From NCBI RefSeq assembly GCF_933775445.1, contig NC_065875.1:20645555-20709554 (forward strand): a DNA stretch of 64,000 nt. Reading direction: 5' to 3'. A program made the position numbers and the translations under genes. Every line of letters begins with the position of its first letter. The first letter of the stretch is position 1. The notes beneath the pieces are model-generated. The model was not told where the DNA came from, ran no database searches, and was given only the letters and a program-made list of their open reading frames with translations. This DNA is from Argentina anserina. Lineage: Eukaryota > Streptophyta > Magnoliopsida > Rosales > Rosaceae. Shown here piece after piece: positions 47,122 through 60,581 of this stretch.

Positions 47122-48350
47122 TTAATAACCCCCGTGAAATGATACCGACCGTGGCGCTTTTCCTTCATAATATTTCCTCCGGTTCATTAGCCATGCCGTG
47201 TCAAACAAGTCTAGGATATCATCATGACTATTCCCTCCATTCTTAAGATCAGCAGCAGCAGAATCTACTTCTTCACTGTTGTAGTACTCGTCGTCTGTTT
47301 TACTTTCTGTGCCTTTATTCGTTTTGTTCTTGTTCCCCTTTCTTTTACTCTCACTCCTTTCTTTTTTACCCTTGGTTAGAGCTTCCTTGTAACTACCCTT
47401 CATAACACCACAAAGAGTTGGAGTACCAAGAGGAGGAGTACTAGAATAACTCTTCATATTGTAATTAGCCTCACCACCTTTAACCTCATGCTTTGATGAG
47501 GGATCTCTAAGCTGCTCCGCAGCTCCGTTATTAGCTTTTCCTCCATCTGCTTCATTAGTATTAAGTTGATGATTATCATCACTGCAGCTGGTATCAACTA
47601 CAATCTCCTTCTCCCTTGCACTCTTTGACATTCTCCAGCAAGTCAGTGTACCACTAACAAAATTGAGCATCGTAATGGCACGAACCAATCCCCAATCCAA
47701 AACAGAACCGTTGTGGATAGAAGGGATAGAAGAGGGGAATTTGTTTATTGCTTGATCTAATTTTTCCGGGAGGGTTTCTGCGACTTGGACCAAGTCATCA
47801 ATCTTGTTAAAAACAATGCTCGATGGAGGGTAGAGTCTCTCCATCATACTTTCAACGGCTAGTATTAGATAATCAACAAATGAGAGGAGTAGCATTATGA
47901 TCCACTGATATCGCATCAAAATAATAATGGGGCTGGCAAATGTTGCAAATTTTGATACCGCTTTTGCGATCGCGCCTAAAGGTCCATGTATACCTTGGAC
48001 TCTGGTGCAGGCTCTGTCAGCTATCACTAAAACGGATACTGCACAAGTGTGCAACGGGCGTTTCCTACTCAATTTTTTCATTTGGTTTGGTGATTCCTGA
48101 GAAAAATATATACAACTAAGATTATATGAAATTTGAAATTGCATACATACAATGAGGTAAAAACTTTTTGTCAATTCAATATTCACATGTTATTTTGCCA
48201 AATCTGAAATTGTATTATGCTATACGCTATGCATGTATATGAATCATCCGCAACAGAAATAATATATTGGCTTGAATGCTTATATATGACAGAGTTGAAG
48301 ATGGAATGAAAAGTTTGTACCTGGGACGCAAAAGAAGCCCGGGAATCCAT
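47122..48350 (-). CDS. Uncharacterised plant protein, 334 aa, two exons
   Basis: Exon 1 is 48350-48321 (MDSRASFASQ) and exon 2 is 48096-47122. The intron of 224 bp has donor GTACAA and acceptor TCTCAG and is in phase 0. The longer uninterrupted frame beginning at 48186 includes intron sequence, so I prefer the spliced start. I do not recognise a named family. Residues about 10-55 are basic then small-residue-rich (KKLSRKRPLHTC). A hydrophobic stretch IIILMRYQWIIMLLLSFVDY lies around residues 65-85, followed by an amphipathic part with VFNKIDDLVQVAETLPEKLD, loosely reminiscent of REF/SRPP-like lipid-associated proteins. The C-terminal half is polar and Lys-rich with a nuclear-signal-like run (residues about 255-285). 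It starts head-to-head with the OTU gene at 48643. The function is unknown. Confidence 0.85.
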
Positions 48351-48642
48351 AAAGAAAAATTGATCATAAAATCGGTATATATAAAAGATTTCCTCTGATA
48401 TTTATTTGAGAGAGATATCCGTAGCATTCTCTAAATTTGAATCACCGGAAGAAAAATACGTACTGGTGGAGGATCCTACATTACTTTCCTTTTCGGGGCT
48501 ATGTCAGTTGAAAATGGGAGGGTACTATTGATTTGAGCTCCGAGTGACCGACAATAGCGCAAACCGTTCCTAGCCGTTAGAGGGTGAAACTTGAAACCCA
48601 AGAAAGTGACATTTGAGCATCGAATTCGATTCTTTTAGCTTG
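48351..48642. promoter_or_regulatory. Divergent intergenic region between two genes
   Basis: Only about 290 bp separates the start codons of the minus-strand gene (48350) and the plus-strand OTU gene (48643). It should hold both 5' UTRs and core promoters. No convincing TATA box was identified. An acceptor-like TTTTAG lies just before the OTU ATG, so a 5' UTR intron or an extra upstream exon is possible. Confidence 0.5.
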
Positions 48643-50693
48643 ATGCTGGCTAATTTGGCATCTCATCTGAAGAAAAAAAGCTGTGCACTTTGGAGGAATT
48701 GTTCTCACATCAGTTGTCTTATTCGACGGTTCGCAATCAGTTGCATATCAAAATCACAATTACCAAGTAGAGAAGCAGGTATGCATCAATTATTCCTTCC
48801 AAAATATTAGCTTTTTAATGTAAAATTGCTTGTTCTGAATTCAAGGAACGAGCAATGCAAAATCCGGACACTATGCTTGGTAACTAATTAACACACACTT
48901 TTCTTGACATATCTGGTGATGTTATGTATGATATATCTGATTCAACTTGATTCTAGATTAGGGAATAATCAACTGGAGTAGATCGATGGTAGAATTCTTC
49001 TTCATATGATTTCTCTATGTGCGAGACTTATTTCTTGAACGAAAATGTAACTTTCGTTGGAGCAGCAAGCTAGCATATACTGAGCTACTTACCAATTGAA
49101 GTACGTGTATGGTTATTTTGTACAGGTATACGCGGAGATGGAAGGTGTTTGTTTCGATCTGTGGTTCATGGAGCTTGTGTAAGAGCAGGAAAGCCATGTC
49201 CAGGTGACAGCTATCAGAAAGAACTTGCAGATGATCTTAGGGCGAAGGTACAAGCTGGACTCAATTTTATATCCCCATGTTCAACTTCTAACTTCATACA
49301 ATATCGAGCTAGCTAGTCATACGAATAGTATCAAGCACATCAGTTACCCACCACAACCATGATTTTTGTTTAATGACTTCATCCGGTGAGCAAATGATAT
49401 TTGAGCAGATGTCTTGATGGCTGAGCTGCGAATCATTATTTATCTTTCGGTTTTGTATCAATTTGAAGTTTAAAACCTTTCAATTTGTCAAACCAGAACT
49501 GAAACTGTTGTTTGATTTGGACAGGTAGCAGATGAATTCATTAAGAGGAGGGCTGACACTGAATGGTAAACATTCTTGAGATCTTTGCTTTAGTTATGAT
49601 TTTGCTAGTTATTGGTAAGAAAGGCATATAATTAAGACTGCTTAATCTACAGACCTTTGTTTATAGTTACTGCGAATAGAAATGGGATGTACTCGTCCTA
49701 TATATGACATTCTCCAACCGGATGATGGTTCCTCTTCAACTCAAAATTAGAATAAGCCAGCTTCTATACTAATTTCTCCTTCTTTTTGGTGTGTGTGGCT
49801 TATTTCAATAATAGGTTTCTTGAAGATGATTTTGAGACATACGTTGTACAGATGCGTAAACCCCACATTTGGGGAGGCGAGCCTGAGTTGCTTATGTCCT
49901 CGCACGTCCTACAGTAAGTTCACTCTTAAGTATCGCAACTTCTTCATACCATGCATTGCTTCTTTGGGAATTCAATTATATGGTAACCGACTCTCACCAA
50001 CTGTGATTCTAAGAAATCTATCTCAGCTGGATTCCTGAGGTTCCAGAGACACCAACTAACTATAGATCACAGCAAATGCATTAAAGAACAAATCAAGTTG
50101 CCATGTCTATAGCAAGTCCAAAATTATTCTACAAAATTTTGTGAAGTTGCTCAGAATACGATTTGTACAAGCTTAGAAAGTATTTGATACAAATAGGCTC
50201 TCTTCAAGTGGTGATGCAATTCAATTTCTACTTCTAGGATACCAATTACAGTATATATGCGAGACAAGAATACAAGAAGTCTCAGAATCATAGCTGAGTA
50301 TGGTCAAGAGTATGGTAGTGATAACCCTATCCGTGTACTTTACCATGGCTATGGACACTATGATGCATTGCGTGGTTCAAGTTCAACTATAGGTGCACCT
50401 CCCAAGCAGCTGTAAGATTTCTGGGTTCTTATCATGTCTACTTCATGGAATAACTGTATGCTCCGGCGCGGTAGAATTTTAGATTTCCTTTCATTTTTGT
50501 GTTTTCACTTTCACCTTCCTGGTCTTAAGAGCTAGCACATCTCTTCTTATGGTTTCTTAGTTTCCTTGATAAATACTTGTGAAAATATGCCGACTCCTTT
50601 GGAACACAAACTGTTACTCTTGGACTGACTAATTTTAATGGTGGTGTGGCTGTTGGCAGGTCCAAGCAAAGAAGCAGAACGGAGATGCAATAG
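48643..50693 (+). CDS. OTU-domain cysteine protease (deubiquitinase-like), six exons, 201 aa
   Basis: Exons: 48643-48778, 49126-49247, 49525-49565, 49815-49913, 50238-50411, 50660-50693. All introns have GT-AG borders and the reading frame stays open to TAG at 50691. The OTU core begins GIRGDGRCLFRSVVHG, with the catalytic Cys in GDGRC, and ends YHGYGHYDAL, with the catalytic His in GHYD. WGGEPELLMSSHVLQIPITV lies between them. It resembles the plant OTU4-type enzymes, which remove ubiquitin from substrates. Those are longer at the N-terminus, so upstream exons may be missing from this model. If the last intron is retained, the frame ends at TAA 50413-50415 instead. The 45 codons before the OTU core have no recognised domain. 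Confidence 0.88.
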
Positions 50694-51392
50694 TAGGGCT
50701 GTAGTCATAGTCAGAATGTTGATTAACTGTATTGCTTTGCTAGTTTGCTTATAGATTTGGTCATCTGTTATGAATTCCAGACATGTAAAATCGTAAAATC
50801 GTACAAATATTAGATCGATTGAAATTCCTCCTTTAGCTGTTTTGGTTTTGATACGTATTTCTCAAATTCAACGAACTGAGCGAAAGCTCTACCATTTGCG
50901 TATGATGTATCAATGTTCCATGATAATAAACATCATCTTAAATATTGGTGCCATCCTGAAGCTCTACTGGTAGCCAAAAAAATCAAAAGTTGCCTCATCA
51001 AGAACCTCAAGAAAACAAAAAGATACTACTAAGGTTTACCATGTTTCTGCATGCACCTCAAGAATTGAAGTGGTTTCAGGAGATATGTGGATATGCATCT
51101 GTTCATTGTGGAGGGATGTAAGGGGCTTAAAACAATTGTGGAAGAGGCAATGTCATCAAATGTAGAATACTATAACCAAGTCATCAGAGCTTAGGTTTAC
51201 AACAGCTACTTCCTCTATTCACAAAATGAAATGCCTCAAAGTATCCTAGTAATTATATTGCTATAAAAAAATGGAAGACGCTCCCTAGTATATATGCACA
51301 TGAGTGACAAGAGAACTCTCTACAGTAAACAAACATAATAAAAATAAAAAGACTGCCCCAAATACATGACATACATACGTGAAAAGAAGATA
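50694..51392. other. Spacer between convergent gene ends
   Basis: About 700 bp between the OTU stop and the stop of the minus-strand NT-C2 gene. It should contain both 3' UTRs. AT-rich, no repeat or gene recognised. Confidence 0.6.
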
Positions 51393-54300
51393 TCAGTCGC
51401 TGTCCTTCCAAACCTGACGGAGGAGTTGATATCGGACAACTTCCCGACCACCCTTCCACTTCAGCATTGGGTTGGCTGCCGATGACGTCTTCGAGGAAAC
51501 CTGCACATTTTCTATGATTGAAGTCATTGGTGAATCCAACTCATCAAGCTCATCATCACTAGTATATGATTTCTTAAGCACTGATGACCCACTCCTCAGA
51601 GCTGGACTCCCCACTTCTCCGACAATGCCTATTAGAGAAGCAGCAGCTGGAGGTGGTGAATAGAATGTGGGATTTGCACTAAACGGGAAAGTTGTAACAG
51701 ATTCTGTTTCAGCTTCCAAATTCTCCTGAAATAAGAAACAGTTGGGATCAAACCTCACAAAACTCCAGGTTTACAGTCTGGGTCTGAGTTCCTTGTCTCC
51801 AAGGAGTATCAAATCAGTCCACCTTTCAAAAACGACTGCAGTAAAGGAATTTTCTAAGCCATGTAATCGTTTACACATAAAAGATGCAGTCTCTTCTTAC
51901 CTCATCATCAAGAACCTCAAAAACTGCATCTGGAATTGGTTCTGGGCAAAACTCATCTGTAACAAAATTGTAGAGGACCCTCTTGATCAATGATGCACCA
52001 AATGTGGGGCATACCTTCACACAATGAATGAGATACCGATCAACACAAATAGACATTACTATATAAAGATAGAAGACTAGTAAAATATTGACCGTCTACT
52101 TGTTCAGTGTTTCTGCTTTCTTTCCAAATGATAAGGAGGGTACGACTGAAGTATCTAAGTCTAAGTATTTACCTCTTCTCTGATGGATTTCTCTGCAAGC
52201 ATTTCAGATGGAAGCATCATGAGATCACTCAAAGCATTAAGAAGACGGAAAGCTTTGAAGGATGTTTCACTCTCCTGCCCCTTGTGATCACTTAGTTCAT
52301 CCTCATTGTCTGGAACATCAGTATCATCCATACCAAATAGATCAGTCAGCCATCTGGACCAGCTTCCAATCTGGGGATATGAAGACGAGTACAGTATTTC
52401 TATCAATGAATCCAAGTCTACTGTTTCTTAGTGGGTAAACAACCTTGAGACTTATTTTCGTGATGATTATTGGAATATGTTCAGCAAGTAATTTAGCCTA
52501 ATAATATCAAGTAAACCTCGTAATAAGGTAGCCTAACTTACCACATTTTTTAGCTGTGCACCTGCCCCAAAACTTGATTTTCCAGCTGGAATAGGTAGAA
52601 CCTTGGATTCACTTATAGGGTCAGACACGGGATCTGTAGGCATCTCTTCACCATTTTCACGAAGAATAGCATTGAACATAGCTACATCCAGCCTATTCAC
52701 CAACTGCTCCATAACCTGAAAAAACAACATATAACAATTATTGTAGTTGCAAAACTAGCCATATGATTATGTATCTTCTCAAAACTTGAAACACTGAGAG
52801 CTCTAAATGTAAAATAGGAGTTCGACCAGTAGTTAAACACAAATAAAACAATGATGTACTATGGATACAGCATTTTTCAGAGAGAGCTCCACTTGGGCAA
52901 TATTATTATGGTAATATATCTGAGGTTGCAAAGTGTATAGGTCAACAATAAATTAAGGAAGACATGTAATGCAAATCATACCAGATGAGCTAGCAGAGAC
53001 AAGCAGCCACACTCATGGCCACCAGCTCGAACTGGACAAAGCCTTTCACAGGCATCTTTAAAAGCCTTCTTCCACAGCTCAATAGAAAAATTTCCCTGTT
53101 CCTGATCACCGAGACCATTCTTTCTTCCGTTTCCTTTCTTTGTGGTTGAGCCTTTTGCAGCTGCAGACTGCATATGTGGAGTTATATTCTGGAGAGGAGA
53201 AAACAAAATACACAATCAGACACAATTTTGGTACAGACCTTATAATCTAGACTAAACTCTTCAGGATAGAGCTCAGTAGAAAATGCAGACGTGATGATGA
53301 CCAAAAAAAGAAAACTGGAAGGAATATACCTGCCACCATACAGACTCAACTATCCGGGAGAATATCCAAGCTTCAAACTTTTCCAAAGCAACCATAAATA
53401 TATGCGGATCTTCCCAATTATCAAAATTTCCAATAATGCTATTTTTCTCATCCTTGCGAGTCCGAATTCTATTCTTTTCTGATAAATGCCCGTCCACTGA
53501 ACGATGGCCACCACCATTAATTGTTGTGCGTTTTCCATTTGAAGCTTGATCTTTCACTAAACCCTGGCTGATAATAGCCCTCAACACAATTGAATTTGAC
53601 AACCAGAAAGTCAACCTGTTCATAGGAAGGTTTAGATCAACATGTCAAATGATTTGACCATCAAAAAATGAAAAATGAAAAATGAAAAATGAAAAATGAA
53701 AAATGATCCATATCCATAAAAGTAGAGATTATTTGCAGTTATATGAGTGCATCCTGATCCTTTGTGTTTTTCCAAAACAAATGGAGTTCAATCTTTTTCT
53801 AAGGCTTCCAGTTGGTATGATTTGCCAGGATGCTAATGGTAAATGAGATACCTTGGAACATCATTTCCACAAGCTTTAGAAACCAAAATTAATCCGGTAA
53901 TAGCAGCTCTTGCTGCATTTGCCTTCTTAGCTGGAGATCTCATATTGCAAGCATGAATATAAAATCTAGAAAGTCGGCGAGCAGGAGCATGGATTTTATT
54001 TGTGTTACCACCATGCTCAGCAACAATAGAGTAAAGGGAAACCTCAACAGCAGCAGCTTCTCTCAGCTCGTCCTTAAGCATTTCAATCGTTGACTCATTT
54101 TTACTATCAGAAAAGCTGGTTATTGTTTCTCTTTCACAATTTGCACTAATGATACCACCAACACGACCATCTGCCTGAATTTCAGCCTCCTTTGACTTCT
54201 TCATCAACTCATGTTTTCTTACCCGACTATTGTTCTCAGCTGAGACAGACGGTTCCACAGACTTTACATGCTTTGATTCAGTACTTTTAACCTTGTCTTC

Positions 54301-56101
54301 CCTTCCAACATTGTTGCTGACTGTTAAAGTTTCACTCTTTATAATGACGGGCTTTCTGGTAGCATCTTGTGAAAGTTTAGAAGGTAATTTTCTGTCAAAG
54401 GAATACTCTTTCATGTTTACGAGATGATCATCCTCTCGAGGCGATCCCAAATCTGCATAGCTTGCAGATATTGAATTTGTATCCTTCTGCACGGATACAC
54501 TTGAGGTTGTACCTTCAGAGGCATGGTTGCTCACAATTTTTCCCTTAGTAGATTCTTGTGCATTTTCTTTCATTCTGACACCTCTGCTAGTAAGACTCTT
54601 GTGAATTCTGTTGGTCTTAAAATTATAATTACCATACTCTTGATCTTCATCCTGAAAGCCAGAGGATGAAGCGGATGATTGAACAGACTGAGTAAGAGAT
54701 TTTTTCAAGGTTGGCGCTGAGCTGTCCCTTGGACGGTGAGGCAAAGAAATATAATCATAAGCAGGTTTCTGAGGGGAGGAAGAGCCTATTGACGACAATG
54801 GAGATGAACTTCCACTTGGATGTTTAAACGCATTCGAGACTGGATTCGTAACAGTGTTTTCAGGTGCTGGTATTGAATGTATGGTTGGTTCACCATAAAA
54901 CCTTCCAGTGTTATCAGTTGTTGATTTTAAAGCCTTCTGCAATTGATCAGATATGGTTGTCAAACTTATCTAAAAGCCACACATATGATAATGCTCAATA
55001 AAAAGAAGAAAACCATTAGACTAACACAGTTAAGGTCTTTTTCCAAATGATAAACAATAACTGCCCACAATTACAGAAAAAATAACTAAGTGATTGCGAC
55101 CATATTATAACTGTAGTGTTTTCTTTCCATCAACATATGCAAACACAATGAAATAAGCACAAAATTTTGGTTCTCAAAAGTCGTATTTGAAGACCTTAAG
55201 TTCAGCTAGGTAGTTCATCATATAGAAAATTGCATTTGCATTGTGATGCATTTATATGCAGGTATTCCTTGAATTGAGATATCCTACATAAAAGTAATCA
55301 TTTGCAACCAAATCAAAGAGTAAGAAAAATCCACATAACAGTTTGAAATAGAAGACCAGCAGAGCAAAGAAACCAATCTAGAAAAGAAACAATAAAATTA
55401 ACTTTATCGACACAAACCTTATCAGCAATTGTTGATGAACTAGCTGGTGCCTCAAAAGCGGACGAGGTTACAGTACGTGACGATTGTGAAGAATGATCAT
55501 CACCATCATCATCAATAAAAGAGTCAATCTCGTCATCTACTTCATTCAGAGATCCCGAAACAGATGCACTCCCATGACTTTCAGTGTTGTCCAGCGACAC
55601 TTGTTTGGACAAGTTGCAGCCATCACTTCCACATGGCTGGACATTAACATAAAGAACTGGCTGCACTGAGCTCTTAGAACTCTTCTTCAAGTTCAACGGA
55701 ACACCCACACTCGTCGACTCAACTACTGTCGCATAGTCTGCAAGATTTATCACTGCAGATCCCAAAACATGAGCTTTACCTGCGTTGTCCTTCCGAGGCT
55801 CAGACAACTGAAACTCCAAGTAATTCTTCTGGTAACTGTCACTCGACGAGCTTTTCCTCGACTTCTCCTTGTAGAAAACAACCGGAAGCCTGAAAGACTC
55901 CCCGAATTCAATCCCCCCATCTCCCACATTACCGAAAAAAGATCCAGACGCTTGCCCACCATTCTGCCACTGAAGAAACACAGACTGAACAGACTTCAAA
56001 GCCAGAGACGAGGACCACGGTTTAATTTCCCGCACATGTATAACATAATCGACCTCAACCGCAACATTCTTCCTGCTCTTACCTCTTATCCCAAGCACCA
56101 T
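51393..56101 (-). CDS. NT-C2 (EEIG1/EHBP1-type) domain protein, eight exons, 1037 aa
   Basis: Exons on the minus strand: 56101-55418, 54969-53852, 53615-53330, 53188-52982, 52715-52542, 52370-52173, 52014-51901, 51725-51393. Every junction is GT-AG and the joined frame is open throughout. Residues about 1-155 (MVLGIRGKSRKNVAVEVDYV, EIKPW, LQWQNGG, FGESFRLPVVF, YLEFQLSEPRK, LGSAVINLADYA) fit the NT-C2 domain, a C2-like membrane or protein-docking module. An acidic Ser-rich linker follows (residues about 180-220), then a long polar region and an alpha-helical C-terminal half (FYIHACNMRSPAKKANAARA, TFWLSNSIVLRAI, WSRWLTDLFG). The latter is suggestive of a dilute-like globular domain, which I cannot confirm. 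Plant NT-C2 proteins include factors in organelle positioning, but the role of this one is unknown. Confidence 0.9.
53664..53705. repeat. (AAAAATG)6 minisatellite in intron 2 of the NT-C2 gene
   Basis: Six near-perfect 7-bp units in tandem, between exons 54969-53852 and 53615-53330. Confidence 0.9.
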
Positions 56102-56836
56102 TGCTATGCCGAAACAACGAATACCTCAATCAAAACGCTTCTACATTCATCAAACCTGTCACAATCCACAGCATTTCGGAAATTTACAACACTAACAAGT
56201 TCACAACTCGATTCAATGCAACAAAAAAACTGGTAGCTTGATTTTTAAATATAAAAATAAACGTGGGAGAGGTTTCACCATCCAAAATAAATAAACAAAA
56301 ATTATAGGCATCACCTGCCCCATTAATTTCAGCTCTATCAAATTAAAAAAATGATGATAATGACATCTACACATCATAATTAATTAAAATTAATTAAGAC
56401 GAAAGCAGAATTAGCGAACCAGACAAAATCGGCAAGCAGAAGAGTAACAGCGAAATTGATAATAAAATAATAAGAAGGAACCGCGTTGATGTGAGAGTAA
56501 TGGATTCAGATCGGTATCTGAGTAGTATTGGTGAAATTAGATCGAGTTTTCGGGAATCGGAAAATGAAGATCGGAGAATGGTGAGTGACAGAGAGAGGTG
56601 CGGAGGAGACTTACGGCTTAGTAATGTGGATGATGAAGACGACGACGGCGAAGAAGAGAGGCGTGAGATTTTCACCGTCAAAGTTGCAGAGCTTGGATTG
56701 TGAGAGAGAGTGAGTGTGCTTCAGGAATTCAAAGATTGCGTGTGAGAATTGAGAAGAAGAAGAAGAAGGAAGTTAAGTTTGGAAAGAAATGAAGATGACG
56801 ATACCGCGTGTTTCGCCGAGTTCCTCTTTATTTATA
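56102..56836 (-). promoter_or_regulatory. 5' UTR, probable UTR intron and TATA box of the NT-C2 gene
   Basis: Minus-strand TATAAATAAAGAG (56836-56824) is a good TATA box. A CT/TC-rich leader with TTCTTCTTCTTC follows (56750-56765). GTAAGT at 56614-56609 is a strong donor, and CATAG just before the ATG (near 56103-56107) a possible acceptor, giving a 5' UTR intron of about 500 bp. The short plus-strand frames here are shadows of this leader. Confidence 0.6.
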
Positions 56837-57280
56837 CGAGCCCATTTTATTGGGCCAATAGGCCCGTTACTTTACGGGGCTCCATGGCATATTTCTACGG
56901 CTCTTTTACAGTTACAAATCATATGAAAGTGATTTCCCACCTAGCTAGAATTTGCAATGCGTGCTTGCGTGAATGACCTAACTCCTAAAGTTCACAGTTA
57001 TATATAACATAGCCAACAAGTGAAAACTCAGAGAAGAAGAGCAGTAGAGCAGAATAACCTAGTTTTTTCCAAAAACAAGCACTATTTTATACTGATCAGA
57101 CCACGTCTCAACATGATCTATTCACATAACCATATACTGTATTTTAGCTAGCTGTCAATTAGCTCAAACAATTAAGTCGTTTGTAGTGGAATCTACCATT
57201 GAAGCTCCAATGGCGTAGTCATAGAATTTGTGGGAAAACAGCTTGCATTCCACCCGTTTCACATATATTCTAATAAACAG
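56837..57280. other. Upstream region of the NT-C2 gene
   Basis: Contains GGGCCAATAGGCCCG (56852-56866), a GGCCCA/TGGGCC-type element common in promoters of housekeeping plant genes. Otherwise no feature recognised. Confidence 0.45.
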
Positions 57281-57746
57281 GAAGCTAAGGTTTTCAAGGA
57301 GTTAGTTGTATCAGACACTTCAAAAAGACTCGTACGTACATGTATTTTTTGCCCAACGTGCAACACCAAAGGTACAATTGTTTTGCGGGTATCTCCTCAG
57401 GGTTGATCAATTTGTAAATTATTGCATTCGTTATGTTGGACTGATGTCCGCCTGCTCCATTTTTTAGGTTGGTTCAATTTCCCAATACTTCAACCAATTA
57501 TTCTTTCTTGCTCTATAAGTCCTCCTATTTAACGTCAATTGCAAGCATTTTTTTTTGTGACTTGTGAATGGCCTGTAATTATTTCTTTAACAAGCTATTA
57601 CTTCAGCCTCTTTCTTTTTCCATTGAGTAGTCTTCTGAATTGTGACTTATGCAGGTGCCGAGAGTTACTGATGTTGAGCTTAAACCAAGGCATATAAAGA
57701 ACGTTGCAATTATTGGGGGAGGTCTGATGGGATCTGGCATAGCCAC

Positions 57747-60544
57747 CACTATAAGAAAAATGTCCATTTACAGTGTGCAATGAACGCCGTGAATTCGGTT
57801 TACGGCGTGCTATTCACGGCTTACGACGTGCACGCCGTTAAAGACCACGTCGTAATGTCATTTTCTATTACTGCGTGTAGTAAAAGTTTTCATTTACGGC
57901 CCACAATGCACGTCGTAAATGTCATTCTGGTTATAAAAAAATGTCATTCCACTAGCTAAGCAACTAGAATCTGAATGATGATTTTAAAACTCAAATAAAT
58001 GAACTCAAGGCAGATGAACATGTTTTGCTAACTCATAAGCAATGGACCAAAGAATAAATACGAATATATATAAATACTAACAAATACTAGCACATATACT
58101 GTATCTATGAACAACCTTACCCTGAACATATCCAAGCCTCCTATATTATACAACCACCAACATGTGTCACTTTCAATAAAATCTAACATGCTCAACTAGT
58201 TCAATATATCCAATTCTAAGACATCAAATAAGAATCATATGCCCATTCCTTCTTGCCAGTTGATCAAGCTTGCTAGTTTACCCTTCTTTCTTGAGTCACA
58301 ACCACAAAACATGCAACCTTAATTAATTAGAAAAGACCAAGTGTACCAGTAGCTACACATTACATTCAGTTTTAAGCCATAATGCTGAAAGTCTAAAAAT
58401 TTACCTCAAGAGCAGATCTTAAAGTAGCTTAATATAGTTGATGGGCCAAGCCACTGTGCTTCCCTTGGCTGCAGCAAGCAGATTCAGTTCTAATAGGTTC
58501 ACTGGTAATTTAAAAAAGCACACAGCAGCAGAAGAACATACCTACACTTTGACAGGAGATATAGCCCTTATACAATAGCCTCCCAACTTGTTTTGGGCTC
58601 TTTGAATACCAGAGAATACCAGAAACTTGAGTATATGGTTTGATTACTGCATAAAATAAAAGAGAAATTAAAGCATGGAAAAACCTCAAGGGTTTATATA
58701 CATCATAACAGAACACCTCAAAAATTAGAAAACCAATATTCAAAAAACATCCCCATAAACTGAAACTCTGTATATGCAACTATAGATAACTGATTTATAT
58801 GCTAGATTAGTATATTTGTCACTTGGAGTTGTTATCATATTTTAAGTTGAAGAGATTATAGCATCATCCTTATGATATTGAGGCAGGCTGATATCAGTTT
58901 TGATCTTCTGGATAATGATCGAGCAATACTCAGACTCAGTGACTAGAATCAGGTACGTACATTCCGGTCTAGGTGGTAAAATTAGAATCTTGGTGTGCTA
59001 TAAGCCTATAACTCATTAACTATGACACCAGGCAAACCTCCTACGAGGCTACAACAATATCAACTTTGCCAGGACCTAAATTACACCATGAGCTAGTGAA
59101 GATGAGAACTGAGGCACCAGAAAACATGGCACACAAACTTACCAAAAGTAGTATGCCAAAAACTTCATGATTTTCCATTGAGATTATAACAAAGATCCAC
59201 CAGCTTACGTAAAATTTGAAAGCTTGAAATTGATTGCAAGTATTTTCTTTAAATCTATTCTAGATACCAAAAGAAAAGGAAGAGGATACTTGAAGAGTGA
59301 ACCACAATCAATCAGTATCAGTGAGTTAGATAATTTATTGCAATGAACTAAGCCCATTGCACCTGTAGTAGTGCAGAACTCATTTAACAACCCTTGAACA
59401 ATATCATTAAACTAGGAAGATACAAAGCAATGACATTTGAACTACGCCCTTGCAACTGTAGAACTCAAGAAACAAAAAACAAAAAAACCATCCAGAAGAT
59501 CATTTTCTCTGAATGTGAACTATGGTAATTTAGTGGGTAAGATCATGAGTTCCAGACAACAGTACACTGAAAAATGAAAACCAATCAATATTACACTATG
59601 ATCTAATCTACAACACAATGTCAACATAGCAAAAAAAGATAAGCAAAATTTAAACCAAAACTTCGCTCAGCTACAAATGGTTGAGTAGGGTATAAGTACA
59701 GTCATCCACCACTTAGACAACAAAACTAGATTACGAAAAAGAAGAATGAAACAACACAGAAATAACAATGCAACACGAATTCATTTTCATTTTCAATGAG
59801 CATGAATTATGCAGTACCTCAATTGTCATATCCGTGAAGTCCACACTGCTAATTGAATACAAGTATTGATACTCACACCGTATGCAATAAAATCATAAAA
59901 TCCATATAGATTTGGTAACAAATATAGATTACTCACTCTAAACTAGACTCAGAAACCAATAAATTAACAACACACATAGTAATTTCCCTCATCTTCACGT
60001 ACGCAAGTTCATCATCATATTCTAGCTCAAGCAGTTGTAAAACACATCACAAACTCGGAAACCGCACAGACCCACTCCAAAAGAACAAAATCAATTACTC
60101 AAATGTAAACACACAGAAATCAGAGTATTGACTAAATCAAACAATATCAGTTCAATATCAAACTTAGAGCTCCAATTCAACTAAACCTTGCATAAAACAC
60201 TACAAATTAAATCAAACAATATCAGTTCTAAATTCACACACCAGCAAAATCGAACAAAATCAAGCAATACCAAACAAAATCGAACTAAACTTCTCATAGA
60301 TTCTGCAAGATCATTAGAAATTGAAAACCTAGAGCAATCGGGCTTCAGTCCATGAGTATTAATAAGCACATATCAACTAAATTGAAATATTAATAAGCAC
60401 ATATTAATATCAAAGAATGACGAACATCAAATGAAATCAGAGCTCAAATTTGGATAACCTTCAGCTTCGATTTGATGGAGTGAGACGAAGTGAAAGAACT
60501 CAGAGCTCAAATCACAGTTCAACTCATTTTGGAGAGACGCCGGA

Positions 60545-60581
<37 letters not shown>

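Noticed and set aside
48097..48186. N-terminal 30 residues (from 48186) of the longest frame in the uncharacterised gene
   Set aside because: A phase-0 acceptor at 48097-48098 and a 10-codon exon with good donor at 48321-48350 give a better start. The 30 residues are intron-derived.
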